Notes under the pieces: model-generated
What the model was told of the DNA's origin: nothing
What the model saw: the letters and a program-made list of their open reading frames with translations, nothing else
The model's database searches: none
Shown: positions 25,911-35,772 of the stretch, piece after piece
Numbering within the stretch: position 1 is the stretch's first letter
How the letters are laid out: each line of letters starts with the position of its first letter
Translations under genes and position numbers: made by a program
Assembly: GCA_903919125.1 (NCBI GenBank)
Contig: CAIXGS010000041.1
Span: forward strand, 1 to 60,953
Direction: 5' to 3'
DNA length: 60,953 bases
Origin: an uncultured Spartobacteria bacterium
Lineage (GTDB): Bacteria > Verrucomicrobiota > Verrucomicrobiia > Chthoniobacterales > Chthoniobacteraceae

Positions 25911-28900
25911 CTACTGGACGATCATTTTCCCGTTCATGATTACCCAGTGTCCTGGAAATGTGCACACAAACGGGTAAACGCCCGGCTCGTTGGGAGCGTT
26001 GAAGCGGAGGACTGTGCCGGTATTAGGATCCAACAACTTGGTGGCTTGCAGTATTTTGTCGGAGGGCGGTATGAAATTTTTAAGGATGCCGCCCGGGTCT
26101 TTTGCCATCTCGTTTGCCGCCACACCGACCTCTTCCAGCGCGCCCGGTTGGACGATTAGAAAGTTGTGCTGCATCAGGTCTGGATTGTTGATGACAAGCT
26201 TCACGGGTTGAGCCCGTTTAACTGTGAATTCATTTGGGGTGAACAGCATCCGCTCTGGGATGGTAGCTATTTCGATGGTGGCAACGTCTTTGCCTGCGTC
26301 GAAAGCGATCTCCTGGGGGTTGTGCGGCTTGCGGTCGAGTAGCATTTTGTCCGGTCGAGTCGATTTCTTAAGGAAAGCGTTTACCATGAGAGACATCGCT
26401 GCATCCTGCTCCCATTGAAGGCGCAGCTTCTCAGAACCGAATGCAGTGACAACGGCATAGCGCAAATGATCGCTCATCGGGCTGTGCATCACAGGCATCA
26501 CGGCGTCAAAGGCAGCGCGGGAGCCGACATAGCTAGCCGAGATGACAGCTTCCAAACGCACCAAGCCGACTGGATCGGCGGCAGCCTTTACGAGTGCGGA
26601 GGCGCCGCCGTCCGCGAATTGGTCGTGCCAGTGGCGGAGCATCCTCGCCGCTGCAGCTCGAGTGTGATGCTCCTCACAACTAAGTAGTTCTGTGAGTAGG
26701 GCGGGTCGGTATTCACCCAGTCCACGGAACATCCACAGCGCTTCCACTTGATGGTGGCGGTGCCTGGGATCTTTCGTGTCCAGTCCGCTCAGCCAGTGAT
26801 CCAGAGCGGCGGCGACCTCCGCTGAGCCCCTCTCGCGCAACTCTCGCTTCGCCCAGTAGCGGACGCGATATTCGGGCCGCTTGAGTTGAGCCAGCAGCGC
26901 TTCGACTGAGGCTCCAGCTACCACTGGCGCGGCGGGAAGCGGTGCTCCCTTTGGCGTGATCCGCCAGATACGCCCCGAAGTTCGGTCCCGGCGTGGATCG
27001 CGCAACGAATACTGGGCATGCCCTTTAATGGGATTGTACCAGTCGCAGAGGAAGAGCTCGCCGCGCGGACTGAACGCGAGGTCGACGGGGATGAAACTCA
27101 AGTTTTCGGAAAAGAGGAGGTCGCTGATAAACTTTTCTTCAAAGTGGTCGTCGGACTCAATCCATTGGTGGAGTTCGATTTTGTTGGTGGGTTTGTAGCG
27201 AGCCTTGATGAAGCAGCCCTGCAATTCGGATGGCCAGTTTGGAAAATCAATGAACTCTTGTCCGCAGGTACCAGAGTAGGCGGGAAGTTTTCCGGCAGAG
27301 GGATGTTGTTGGGGATAAGGTGGATTGGTAGCGTGAAAAGCGTTTGCGAATATCGGATGGCTGCCGACATGATTGCCCCAATCATCAAAGGTAACTCCCC
27401 AAGGGTTGGTGCTCGGATAACTCCCAAACGTGGTGAGTCGTTGACTGAATGGGGTGAATTGAAACCAGCCGCTATTCTGGAGTCGCACCGGACCGTAAGC
27501 GGTCTCCACCTGCGAATGATGGAAAATGGATTCCCGCATGAGTAGATCCCCGTCTGGCGTCCAAACCAAATCGTGGAGTGCGTGGTGACTGTCCTCTGTG
27601 CCGAAGCCAGCGAGAATTTTCTCGCGATGATTCGCACGCCCCTCCCCCGTTGTATCCTCGATCAAAGTGAGATACGGCTGCTCAGAAACGTAGATGCCGC
27701 GTTTGGTGAGTTCGAAGGAAAGCGGGATGTGCAGATGATCCGCCCAGACGGTGCATTTGTCCGCCTTCCCATCTTGGTCGGTGTCCTCGAGGATGATGAC
27801 CTTGTCGCTGGGTTCACCTCCCGGATAAACGTGGGGGTAGGTCGTGGAGCAGGCAACCCACAACCGGCCTTTGTTGTCCCAGCGCATCTGGATGGGCTTT
27901 GCGAGATCTGGAAATTGTTCTTCTGACGCGAAGAGGTTGAGATCGAATCGGTTGTCGACGCGGAAAGCTTTTTTTTCCTGCTCCGGATCCAACCATTCGT
28001 TGGCCCCCCTAGCATTCGAGACGGCTTCGAGCGCGGGCAGATTAGAATCGTCGACAGCGCTTGGCGTGCTTGGTTTGCCCTGAGCAAGATCCCAGATCCT
28101 GCGCTCGCGATTGGCGGTGAGGAGATCGAAGTTTCGCATCGCGGGCAGAAAGTCGAGATAACCGTAATCTTTGCGTCGGCCACCGGTGTAGTAGAAGCTG
28201 TTGAGCGGACGATACCTACGGAAGTACTGGGCGTTTTTGTCAACGACCGCCTCGCGCAAGGCCTCGTTCGGAGCGGGTGGTGATGATTGAAAGAGGCCGC
28301 GGTAGATGCGCTCGGATACCAGAGCATCGCCTGATTTAGTGAGATGTACTCCGTTGATGGTCAGTGGGTTGCCTGGGAGCGTTTTGCCGCTAGTGAAATG
28401 AAAGAGGTCGATGAATGCCACATTTTGTGCGTTGCAAACCTCCTCCATGGCGAAGGTGTAAGCCTCGATGTTTGCGTTGTTGAGATCAGCGGCGGGGATG
28501 CCTGGCAGGTTTTCGCAAGCCGTGGGCGAGAGCAGCACGAGCTGCGGGCTGGATTTTCCATTGAAAGCGCTGCCCTTCACAGACTGGACCCATTTCGTTA
28601 ACCGGTCCTTGAAGGAATCCAACTTTTCTAGGCCACCGAAAGATTCGTTGAACCCGAACGCGGCAACGATGATGTCTATCTTCTCGTGGGTGAGATGCTG
28701 AAAGAGGGAGGCGAAGTTTTCGGGACGGGGTTGCAGGTCGACTTCGTCTGCTGACCAAGCGAGATGGCGTATCACGAGTTCATCTTGAGGACATCCGAGA
28801 TGCAGGGCAGATTCGAGATGGCCAAAGTCTTGTGCGCGCTCAAGCAAAGTGTTGCCGACAAAAGCAATGCGATTGCCCTTGTGGAGCACCAGAGGAAGTG

Positions 28901-29108
28901 TTGTGTCCGTTGGCGCAGTGGGGATTGGACCAGGCGCGGTGTTTTGGTACAGGCCGAACGGAGCGAGCGCTGGATCGTCTGGAAGCTTTGGAAGTGCGGA
29001 CGCTGGTTTGCCCGTGGTCTGGGATAGGGCGAGTGAAGTGCTTGTGAGCCAGCTAAGGGCTAGCCAAAGAAAGTGTGGGGCGCGGAGCGCCTGAAGTGCG
29101 TTGGACAT
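25911..29108 (-). CDS. Exported SGNH-hydrolase/propeller/HEAT/cupredoxin fusion (PVC type)
   Basis: A 1065-residue exported protein, N-terminal hydrophobic stretch at residues 10-29. Four modules follow in order. An SGNH/GDSL-like region (about 75-275) has block I as AFVGNTLLE, where Ser is replaced by Thr, and the distal pair as NGVHLTKSGD. A membrane-bound-dehydrogenase or glucose-dehydrogenase-like beta-propeller (about 385-720) has DSHHALHDLVWTPDGDL. A HEAT-repeat region follows (about 730-900). The C-terminal cupredoxin (about 960-1065) has copper ligands visible in QHNFLIV and VCTFPGHWVIMNG (His, Cys, His, Met), as in azurin. It has no CxxCH heme motif, unlike the related protein at 43067. 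It is likely a periplasmic redox or sugar-derivative protein. Confidence 0.85.
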   Translation of the reverse strand: MSNALQALRAPHFLWLALSWLTSTSLALSQTTGKPASALPKLPDDPALAPFGLYQNTAPGPIPTAPTDTTLPLVLHKGNRIAFVGNTLLERAQDFGHLESALHLGCPQDELVIRHLAWSADEVDLQPRPENFASLFQHLTHEKIDIIVAAFGFNESFGGLEKLDSFKDRLTKWVQSVKGSAFNGKSSPQLVLLSPTACENLPGIPAADLNNANIEAYTFAMEEVCNAQNVAFIDLFHFTSGKTLPGNPLTINGVHLTKSGDALVSERIYRGLFQSSPPAPNEALREAVVDKNAQYFRRYRPLNSFYYTGGRRKDYGYLDFLPAMRNFDLLTANRERRIWDLAQGKPSTPSAVDDSNLPALEAVSNARGANEWLDPEQEKKAFRVDNRFDLNLFASEEQFPDLAKPIQMRWDNKGRLWVACSTTYPHVYPGGEPSDKVIILEDTDQDGKADKCTVWADHLHIPLSFELTKRGIYVSEQPYLTLIEDTTGEGRANHREKILAGFGTEDSHHALHDLVWTPDGDLLMRESIFHHSQVETAYGPVRLQNSGWFQFTPFSQRLTTFGSYPSTNPWGVTFDDWGNHVGSHPIFANAFHATNPPYPQQHPSAGKLPAYSGTCGQEFIDFPNWPSELQGCFIKARYKPTNKIELHQWIESDDHFEEKFISDLLFSENLSFIPVDLAFSPRGELFLCDWYNPIKGHAQYSLRDPRRDRTSGRIWRITPKGAPLPAAPVVAGASVEALLAQLKRPEYRVRYWAKRELRERGSAEVAAALDHWLSGLDTKDPRHRHHQVEALWMFRGLGEYRPALLTELLSCEEHHTRAAAARMLRHWHDQFADGGASALVKAAADPVGLVRLEAVISASYVGSRAAFDAVMPVMHSPMSDHLRYAVVTAFGSEKLRLQWEQDAAMSLMVNAFLKKSTRPDKMLLDRKPHNPQEIAFDAGKDVATIEIATIPERMLFTPNEFTVKRAQPVKLVINNPDLMQHNFLIVQPGALEEVGVAANEMAKDPGGILKNFIPPSDKILQATKLLDPNTGTVLRFNAPNEPGVYPFVCTFPGHWVIMNGKMIVQ

Positions 29109-29257
29109 TCGAAGGGGATAAGTTCCTCGAATTCTAAAAACTGTTTAAGCCGATGACCAGCAGCCAGTCTCATGAACGCGTTTAATTTGGAGGGATGGTC
29201 GCCGTCGGGCAGGTATCGACAGCCCTCGATGGAAGGAGTTTGGTTCTCCTTGTTTTT
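29109..29257. other. Intergenic region with an unexplained plus-strand terminator
   Basis: This 149-bp gap lies between two minus-strand genes. It ends with AAGGAG (29233-29238), a 7-base loop, CTCCTT (29246-29251) and then seven Ts (29253-29259) on the plus strand, which is the wrong strand for either neighbour. A small plus-strand transcript starting within 29109-29200 would explain it. No known RNA family was recognised. Confidence 0.4.
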
Positions 29258-29259
29258 TT
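29233..29259 (+). terminator. Orphan intrinsic terminator (plus strand)
   Basis: A 6-bp stem (AAGGAG/CTCCTT) with a TTTGGTT loop and a 7-T tract. The T tract runs over the stop codon of comEC, which is on the other strand, so it serves no annotated gene. Confidence 0.6.
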
Positions 29260-31540
29260 AGGGCCAACGTAGTTCCTCACCGGTCAGGAACGTGCGAAAA
29301 CGTCTCTCAGGGCCCTCCCAGCCTTCCACTGCACCACACGCCTCTTGAAGCCACACAATTGCGCCTGACTGGCGTTGGCGCACGGCCCAGAGCCTGTTTG
29401 CTTCGCAGCGTGGATCTGTGCGACTGCCCTCAACCACAATGAGCCGGGCACCGACGGCCCGCACGAAGTCGTCCGTACCGGTGATCTCTCGACTGTGGGT
29501 GCCCCGTACCCAAACATCGGCGTGGAGGCGTTCTCGCGAGTTTGCCAGCAACCAACGTTCGGTCGGCAGGCCGGCGTCCGCAGTGAAAAGAATTGTCCAG
29601 CTCGGCGTGGTCCATCGGAGGACGATGCCCTTGTCATCCGCGACTCCGGCGGCCAGTCCTGTTGGCGGATAGAGCACCTCAAGTGACTCGGTATCGCTTG
29701 CCTCGAGGTAGTCGCCCGCACTGGTAGTGTGGACTGGAATATGGTTTGCGGCGAACCATTCCAGGATGTGTCGCCGGGAAAGAGAGCTGTCTTCCAAAGG
29801 CGAATTGATAATCCTCTTGGGATTGAAGGCTTCTTGAGCGGTGATCGCTCCACCAATGTGTGCGGCATTTCCATGCGACAGTAGGAGTCCATCAAGTGTC
29901 TGTATGCCATAGGAATGTGCTGCTGGCACAAGGGTGTTGCGGGTATCTGTTTCGCTCCCGCAATCCAGAAGCCAGCGCTTGTATTTCCCGCGCAGCAGAA
30001 CCGCGCCACCTCTGCCAAAGTCAAATACGACGAGCGATGGCGGTGTTTTGAATGGGGTACCTACCGCCCAGTGCCCCTTTGGGATCTCGCTGGCACCGCG
30101 GACAAAATCCAACAGCCGTTCCGCGACCCAAGCATTAGCACGGTTAAGCGCAGGCGTTGCAGGACCGAATGGCGCGCAAAATACGGCTAGGAAGCCGAGG
30201 GCTAGGTTTACGAACGCGACGGGAACCGCGACGAGATTCACGAGAATGCCGATTGGCGTGATTTGATGAAACAGCCAGATACTCCACGGCATTCCGGAGA
30301 TCCACGCAATGAGGCTGACGGAGCAGGCTTCGGCGACTGGGCGACCAAGGGAGATGACGTTTTTTTGCCACGAGTTCCAAAGTCGCTTTGGTAGGAGAGC
30401 GTCCGGCTCCAGAATGCGTTGGAGCCGGTTGGCCAGCGGGCGAACGCAAAGGGCAAGCGTTAGCACAATTCCAAAGGAGAGTTGGAAGCCACCCTCGAAC
30501 AGATTGTTACCGTCCCAAAATAAGAGGAGTAGTCCCGCTCCGCCGAGGCTGTTGAGTACCACGGCTGGCCTCTGGATCCAATCCGCTCCGAGGATAAGCA
30601 CGCACATTACCATGGCCCTCACACAACTCGCCCCCATTCCTGTTGCAATGCCGTAGGCCATGAGCACCGGCAGCGCCATGAGGGAACCGGGCCTCGCTCC
30701 AAGGCCTGCTAGGCGCAACGTCGTTGCGAGAAATGCGGCGAGCATTGTCATGTTAAGGCCGCTGACTGCAAATAAATGAAGAGTTCCCGTGTCTCGAAAC
30801 CAAGGCCGCGCTTCGAGCAGAGAGCCGGCATGAACGCCCAGTACCATACTGGAAATTAGCGCGTGGGTCTGAGGTCGCATTTCAATTCCACGACGGAGCT
30901 GCTCTGAAATGGCGGCGGAGAGATGCGCTGCCCAGGTCTGGATTTGCCAGCGCGTATTGGGCAAAAGGATGCTCCCGTCTGTCGCGCGAAGCAGGTCGGC
31001 TTCTGCCCATAAATCCTGGCGGCAGAAATACTCCGCCGCATCGAATTGACCTGGATTCCTTGCGGCTGGAATGGGCCGCAGCAGCGCTCTAAAACGCACT
31101 ACATCGCCGCACTGCGGAGAGGTTCCTTTCCAGCGTACCAGTAATTGTGTGTTCTGCGGGACGAGCGGCTGGGGCTCTGCAGTGTGGACGCTGAGACGGA
31201 AACGCTGGGAGTCGTCTGGAACTTCGAGGACACGGCCCGTGAGAGTCACGGTGCGAGGGACATCTGGCGCAAGAGCTTGCGCAGCTGCGCGCGAGGGAGA
31301 AAGAATGTGGCGTTGGTAATGAAGTGCTCCAGCGGCATCTAACGCGACCAATAACAACAGGTAGCGACCCAGCTTGATGCCGCGAATTGGGGAGAGCCAG
31401 GCGAAGACAATTGCGGCAGTGCTAATTCCGAGCAGCGGGGCGAGCGGCCACTGCAAGCTATCGGCGAGTATCACGCCAAGGGCTGCGGATAAGGCCGCGA
31501 AAAACAAGGGCGCCGGCGGTCGGAATAACGGATGCTCCAC
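29258..31540 (-). CDS. comEC: ComEC/Rec2-family competence protein
   Basis: The channel that carries incoming single-stranded DNA through the inner membrane in natural transformation. The 760-residue protein has an N-terminal membrane pair and DUF4131 region (residues about 1-190), a Competence domain with many helices and the motif HLFAVSGLNMTMLAAFL (about 260-500), and a C-terminal metallo-beta-lactamase-like domain (about 520-740). In that last domain the usual metal motif HxDxDH reads SHGNAAHIGG, so both aspartates are gone and hydrolytic activity is doubtful. It follows the TPR gene with a 66-bp gap. No other competence gene is adjacent. Confidence 0.9.
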   Translation of the reverse strand: MEHPLFRPPAPLFFAALSAALGVILADSLQWPLAPLLGISTAAIVFAWLSPIRGIKLGRYLLLLVALDAAGALHYQRHILSPSRAAAQALAPDVPRTVTLTGRVLEVPDDSQRFRLSVHTAEPQPLVPQNTQLLVRWKGTSPQCGDVVRFRALLRPIPAARNPGQFDAAEYFCRQDLWAEADLLRATDGSILLPNTRWQIQTWAAHLSAAISEQLRRGIEMRPQTHALISSMVLGVHAGSLLEARPWFRDTGTLHLFAVSGLNMTMLAAFLATTLRLAGLGARPGSLMALPVLMAYGIATGMGASCVRAMVMCVLILGADWIQRPAVVLNSLGGAGLLLLFWDGNNLFEGGFQLSFGIVLTLALCVRPLANRLQRILEPDALLPKRLWNSWQKNVISLGRPVAEACSVSLIAWISGMPWSIWLFHQITPIGILVNLVAVPVAFVNLALGFLAVFCAPFGPATPALNRANAWVAERLLDFVRGASEIPKGHWAVGTPFKTPPSLVVFDFGRGGAVLLRGKYKRWLLDCGSETDTRNTLVPAAHSYGIQTLDGLLLSHGNAAHIGGAITAQEAFNPKRIINSPLEDSSLSRRHILEWFAANHIPVHTTSAGDYLEASDTESLEVLYPPTGLAAGVADDKGIVLRWTTPSWTILFTADAGLPTERWLLANSRERLHADVWVRGTHSREITGTDDFVRAVGARLIVVEGSRTDPRCEANRLWAVRQRQSGAIVWLQEACGAVEGWEGPERRFRTFLTGEELRWP

Positions 31541-31606
31541 CCCAGCGGAATCGTAGCTCGCCGAGGTGTCGGGCCTCGGCCAGACGCGAATGATTCGGAG
31601 CTGGGC

Positions 31607-34213
31607 TTACTTTAAACGGTGCTCCCGTGCGTACTCGGGATAACGACTTTGGAGCCGGTTTAGAACAGTCAGGGACTCTTTTAATTTTCCACCGGAGCGG
31701 TAGGCGTAATAGGCTTTTTCCATCGAGGCCGGCGCGATTTGGTCATCATCAAAAACAATGGAAACGCTCTCAAATAATTTCGCTGCAGCGTCAAAATTTT
31801 TCTGCGCGACTTGAATGTCTCCAGCCACAATTCGAGCCTCTGCGTTGAGCGGACCTTCGGGCTGGACGCGTATCATTTCGTCGACTGACTTCTGGGCGTC
31901 CGCGCTTAAACCGAGTTCAAGCTGGGCTTTTGCCTGAATAAGCAAACCTCTAGCCTTTGATGTAGGATGTTTTACCAGAGCGATATACGTTTTTGCTGAC
32001 TCAATCGCTCCGTTCGGATTTTTCAATGCGAGCCGCGCGTTGGCCAGTTGGAGCCAGTCTGCATCCGTCACTTCTTCGCCGGCGCAGAGCAGGGAGAGTG
32101 CGGGCTCCGCTTTCGCGAATTGTTTGGCGTCAATGTGCCACTGGGCACACCAGCGCAAAAGGTCCGGAGATACCTTTGACTTGCCTTGCGGAAGATACTC
32201 TTGCACGCGCAGCCAGAAGTCCTCTGGAAGGTTAAGGTTGTAGGTGCAATAAATCAGCCGCAAACTGTCTGACTCAAAATAGTTAGCGGGATCGAGTTTG
32301 CGGGCCTCCATGAGATTCGGCACCGCGGTCTTGTAATCTTTTGCTTCAAAGGCCGAGCGGCCGATCCAGTGATGCGCCTCCGCCTTGGAGGATGTCTCGG
32401 GGTATTCTTTGAGAAGGCGTTCAAATCCTGCAGTCATGCCTGCGTTGTCACTCTGTTCGCCACGCAACAAAGCGAGCTGCTTGAGAGCCGTCTCGCGGTC
32501 CGTGGACGCGGGGAATCGTTTGATAAGCTCTTCGTAATCCTTTTCAGCCGCGGCGTATTGTTTCGCGCTTCGCTGGGTCTCGGCCCGCCAGAAAAGAGCC
32601 GTTCCAGCCAAGGGATAATTGGGTGCTGCGGTGAGCAAGGCCGTCGATGCGGCGATGGTTCCCTGCGCGTCTCCAGCGCGGACGGAGCATTCCGCCCAGC
32701 GCATTAACGCGTCGTTCTGACGCTCTGATTTGAGCTGCTTTGATTTGGTGACTTGCGCGTAGGCGGCGGCGGCACCGGGGAAGTCGGAGCGTAGCCGGAG
32801 GGTTTCCGCCTTCATCAGTAGGGCGTTGTTCGCCTCCGTCGGGGCTGGGTTAGTGGCCAGAAAGGCGTCGATATCTTGAGGTAGCTCTTTACGCTCTAAA
32901 TTGTAGTAGCAAACTAGCCGCTCATAACGCGCGGTGGCTGCTGCGGGAGAGACCGGAGCGGCATCGATGAGTTTGGTGTAAAGCGTGGCAGCCTCCGCAT
33001 ACTGTTTGAGTGCGCGGTGTGCGTTGCCGACAATTAATTGAATTTCAGGTAGTTGAGTGCTGTCAATTGTAGCTTCGGCAGCATGGTAAGCAGCGATAAC
33101 CCGCTCGTTGTCACCCAATGCCATGCAGGTTTTTAGAATGCCCAACTGCAAGATGGGGTGCCATTTAGCCGTCTCAGGTATTTTCAGAGCCTTCTCCAAG
33201 GCCGCGAGCGCCTTTTTGTGATCCGGCAACTCAACCAATGTCAACGCGGCGCGGGTGATGGCCTCCGCTTTGATATCCGGATTGACTGCTTCCGCTGCGA
33301 GCTTTTCAAAGCGCATCAGGGAATCCTCAGTGCGCCCCGCTTCCCCTCCGAGCAAGGCGGCTTGGAATTGACTGACCTCCCGGAACGGGTGCGCATCGGC
33401 CATGTCCGCAAGCGTCTGGTAGATGACGCGGGCTTCCGTCTTGCGGTTCAGTTCTTGGAGACAGCGTGCTGAAAAGTATCTCGCACTGATTTTAACATTC
33501 GCATCCGCGATAAGTTGGGCAGCCAGCTTATAGTGTGCTTCGGCGAGGCCGAAATCTTTTTCCTGCCGCTCAAACTCGGCCAGACGAAAAGCAGCCACGC
33601 CGGCTTCTGGACCCGGGTGAGGAAGTTCCACAAGCTTAAGATAATACAAGCGGGCAGAATTGGTGTTGCCCAGCTTCATGTAAGCTTCCGCCAGTCTGTA
33701 AAGGGCGGGCCCCAGCTGAGTGGAGCGTGGGAACTCGAAGAGGAAACGCTGGTACTCGGTAGCAGCAGAATCCCACTGCTGTTGAGTGTAGTAGAAATCG
33801 GCGAGACCCAGTTGGCGCTGCTCGTTGCTTGCGGATTGAGGAAGAGGGCGAGAAGGCGAGGGGGTCGGGTTGGGAGTGGGAGCCGTGGATGCTGGAGTAG
33901 AAGAGGGAGTAGGTTGTGGGGCGGTCGGCTGGGACTTGGAAGGCATGTCGAGCTTTCCACCTAAATCTCCACGGAAATCTGGGGAATCTTCCGGAGCGGG
34001 CGGGCGAGGCGCCGCATCGCGCGCTGGTTTCTGGGGCGACGGAGTCAACGGCACTCCGGGGATAATCGGAACTACGGGAATGACTTTCGGAACCGTTTTG
34101 GGATCGCCGGAATTAACCGGGATTGCGCGCGGGGGCGGTCCGTCGTCGGGGACTTGCGCGAGCGCCCGAAGCCCTGAAAGAAGAAGCATCCCAGCCACCG
34201 AGATTTTTTTCAT
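31607..34213 (-). CDS. Exported proline-rich TPR protein
   Basis: An 868-residue protein. The start at 34213 gives MKKISVAGMLLLSGLRALAQ, a signal peptide. Residues about 20-130 are rich in Pro, Thr and Ser and probably disordered. From about 135 to the end there are many tetratricopeptide-like repeats, for example ADFYYTQQQWDSAATEYQRFL and RAETQRSAKQYAAAEKDYEELIKRFPAS. It lies directly after exbB and exbD in the same direction, so it may be a periplasmic partner of that proton-driven complex, similar in place to CpoB-type TPR proteins. No specific function is known. Confidence 0.85.
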   Translation of the reverse strand: MKKISVAGMLLLSGLRALAQVPDDGPPPRAIPVNSGDPKTVPKVIPVVPIIPGVPLTPSPQKPARDAAPRPPAPEDSPDFRGDLGGKLDMPSKSQPTAPQPTPSSTPASTAPTPNPTPSPSRPLPQSASNEQRQLGLADFYYTQQQWDSAATEYQRFLFEFPRSTQLGPALYRLAEAYMKLGNTNSARLYYLKLVELPHPGPEAGVAAFRLAEFERQEKDFGLAEAHYKLAAQLIADANVKISARYFSARCLQELNRKTEARVIYQTLADMADAHPFREVSQFQAALLGGEAGRTEDSLMRFEKLAAEAVNPDIKAEAITRAALTLVELPDHKKALAALEKALKIPETAKWHPILQLGILKTCMALGDNERVIAAYHAAEATIDSTQLPEIQLIVGNAHRALKQYAEAATLYTKLIDAAPVSPAAATARYERLVCYYNLERKELPQDIDAFLATNPAPTEANNALLMKAETLRLRSDFPGAAAAYAQVTKSKQLKSERQNDALMRWAECSVRAGDAQGTIAASTALLTAAPNYPLAGTALFWRAETQRSAKQYAAAEKDYEELIKRFPASTDRETALKQLALLRGEQSDNAGMTAGFERLLKEYPETSSKAEAHHWIGRSAFEAKDYKTAVPNLMEARKLDPANYFESDSLRLIYCTYNLNLPEDFWLRVQEYLPQGKSKVSPDLLRWCAQWHIDAKQFAKAEPALSLLCAGEEVTDADWLQLANARLALKNPNGAIESAKTYIALVKHPTSKARGLLIQAKAQLELGLSADAQKSVDEMIRVQPEGPLNAEARIVAGDIQVAQKNFDAAAKLFESVSIVFDDDQIAPASMEKAYYAYRSGGKLKESLTVLNRLQSRYPEYAREHRLK

Positions 34214-34291
34214 ACAAAATTGTGAAAGGACTATTCCGCGAAGTTGCACACAGTCCGCGATCCGAAGATCTCAAGCGAGCCGAGGCTACGG

Positions 34292-34705
34292 TCAGTCCGT
34301 TTTGTTTGTTGCAAATGCGACGTTCCAGATTCCGGCCGCGCGGCAGGTATCCAAAACCTGTACGATGTGATCATAGTCGGTTTTCACATCGCCTCGCAGG
34401 ATGATGGCGTAGTCTGGATACAGTGCGGCGAGGCTTTTGAGTTTAGCCTGAAGCGCATCTTTGGTGATGGTTTTACGATCCAATACGATGGTGCCGTCCG
34501 CCTTGATATTCAGGACGGTCTGGTTGACTACTGGGTTACTTTCTTGGCCCGCTTGGGCTGATGGAACTCGCACGTCGAGTTCATTTTCTTTGCGGGCCAT
34601 GCTCCAAGTGACGACGAAGAAACATAACAGCACCAGAAGGATGTCCACCATGGGAGCGACCTGGAAGGCGACGGCTGTCGGTTCACTGCGAGAGCGAAAT
34701 TTCAT
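34292..34705 (-). CDS. exbD: Biopolymer transport protein ExbD/TolR family
   Basis: A 137-residue inner-membrane protein of a proton-driven energising complex. One transmembrane helix near the N-terminus holds the key aspartate D21 in APMVDILLVLLCFF. The periplasmic part ends with the usual ALYPDYAIILRGD and DTCRAAGIWNVAFAT segments. It follows exbB with a 57-bp gap. No tonB gene is present nearby; the partner could lie elsewhere. Confidence 0.93.
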   Translation of the reverse strand: MKFRSRSEPTAVAFQVAPMVDILLVLLCFFVVTWSMARKENELDVRVPSAQAGQESNPVVNQTVLNIKADGTIVLDRKTITKDALQAKLKSLAALYPDYAIILRGDVKTDYDHIVQVLDTCRAAGIWNVAFATNKTD

Positions 34706-34762
34706 AAAAAGGGATGGGAGCGGTGGGCGGTGAGGCTTGAGGTGCGAATTGAACCTCTGGGG

Positions 34763-35677
34763 TTAAAACTCGTCTTCCACACGACCCGGCTCACGGCGGC
34801 GTTGGTAGCTGGCCGCCAGAAGGCCCATCACGTGGCTGGAAGCTCCCTCCAGTTCCGAGATGAGTCCCTGAACCTTATTGCGGAAAATTGCGTAGAATCC
34901 TGCGGAAATCACCGCCAGCACCAGCCCAGAAGCCGTGGCGATAAGCGCTTCAGAAACGCCGCTTGCGAGCAAGATGTCGCGAGAAATCGAGGCCCCTCCC
35001 TTACCGATGGCAGCGAAGGAATGGATAATCCCGATCACGGTTCCAAACAAGCCCACCATGGGGGCGAGAATTCCGATATCAGCCAGGTATGCCACCCGGT
35101 GCTGCATCGCAGAGGCTTGGGCACTGCCCTCCGCTTCAGCAACTTCCTTCAGTGATTCGAATGGCACCCCTGGATTCTTGGTGGCGAAATCCAACGCCCG
35201 CTGCACCACTCTCGCGAGGGCTTCTCCATGTCGATTGGAGACGGCCAGAACCCCGAGATAATCTTTCTTACGGATCAAAACCTCCACCGTGCCAATGTAT
35301 TGGCGTGTCGCAATAGTTCCGCGTCGAATCGTGAGGGTGAAGCCGATAACGAGCATTCCCACGATGACCGACAGGACGCCGAGGGGAATCATTGCCCAAC
35401 CGCCTTTGCGCAACAACTCCCAGAGGTTATTTACGGACAAGTCCTCGGAGTCAGCGGCGCTGTTGGTTGCTGCGGGTGCTCCTGCATCGAGGGGAGTGAC
35501 GGCAGCAATGGGCGCCATCACCGAGGGCGTTGACAAGGGTGGTAGCAGCGGCATATGCGTCGCCAGAGAGACGAGCGGCCCTGCGGGTGAGGCGGTTGAG
35601 TGTTGGATGAGCCCGTCTTGAGCGAAGGTGAGAGAGACACTGCAAAACAGGGCCGCGAAGGTTGCGATAGCTTTCAT
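34763..35677 (-). CDS. exbB: MotA/TolQ/ExbB proton channel family protein
   Basis: A 304-residue inner-membrane channel protein. An N-terminal signal peptide (MKAIATFAALFCSVSLTFA) is followed by a Pro-rich periplasmic segment and then three transmembrane helices: GGWAMIPLGVLSVIVGMLVIGF, and the pair with ILAPMVGLFGTVIGIIHSF and SEALIATASGLVLAVISAGFYAIF. Signal-bearing ExbB proteins with a periplasmic extension are known in several Gram-negative groups. It heads the exbB-exbD-TPR unit. Confidence 0.93.
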   Translation of the reverse strand: MKAIATFAALFCSVSLTFAQDGLIQHSTASPAGPLVSLATHMPLLPPLSTPSVMAPIAAVTPLDAGAPAATNSAADSEDLSVNNLWELLRKGGWAMIPLGVLSVIVGMLVIGFTLTIRRGTIATRQYIGTVEVLIRKKDYLGVLAVSNRHGEALARVVQRALDFATKNPGVPFESLKEVAEAEGSAQASAMQHRVAYLADIGILAPMVGLFGTVIGIIHSFAAIGKGGASISRDILLASGVSEALIATASGLVLAVISAGFYAIFRNKVQGLISELEGASSHVMGLLAASYQRRREPGRVEDEF

Positions 35678-35772
35678 GAGCAGGGTGAGAGCCGTCTAAT
35701 GTAACCATACTGCGCTCGGATGCAACCTCGAGGCGTTAGGAATGCGGCGAGTTTAGTTCACCGGCCTCAAGT

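Noticed and set aside
29109-29257. Signal recognition particle RNA, tmRNA or RNase P RNA
   Set aside because: None of the hallmark sequences of those RNAs was seen; only the terminator supports an RNA here.
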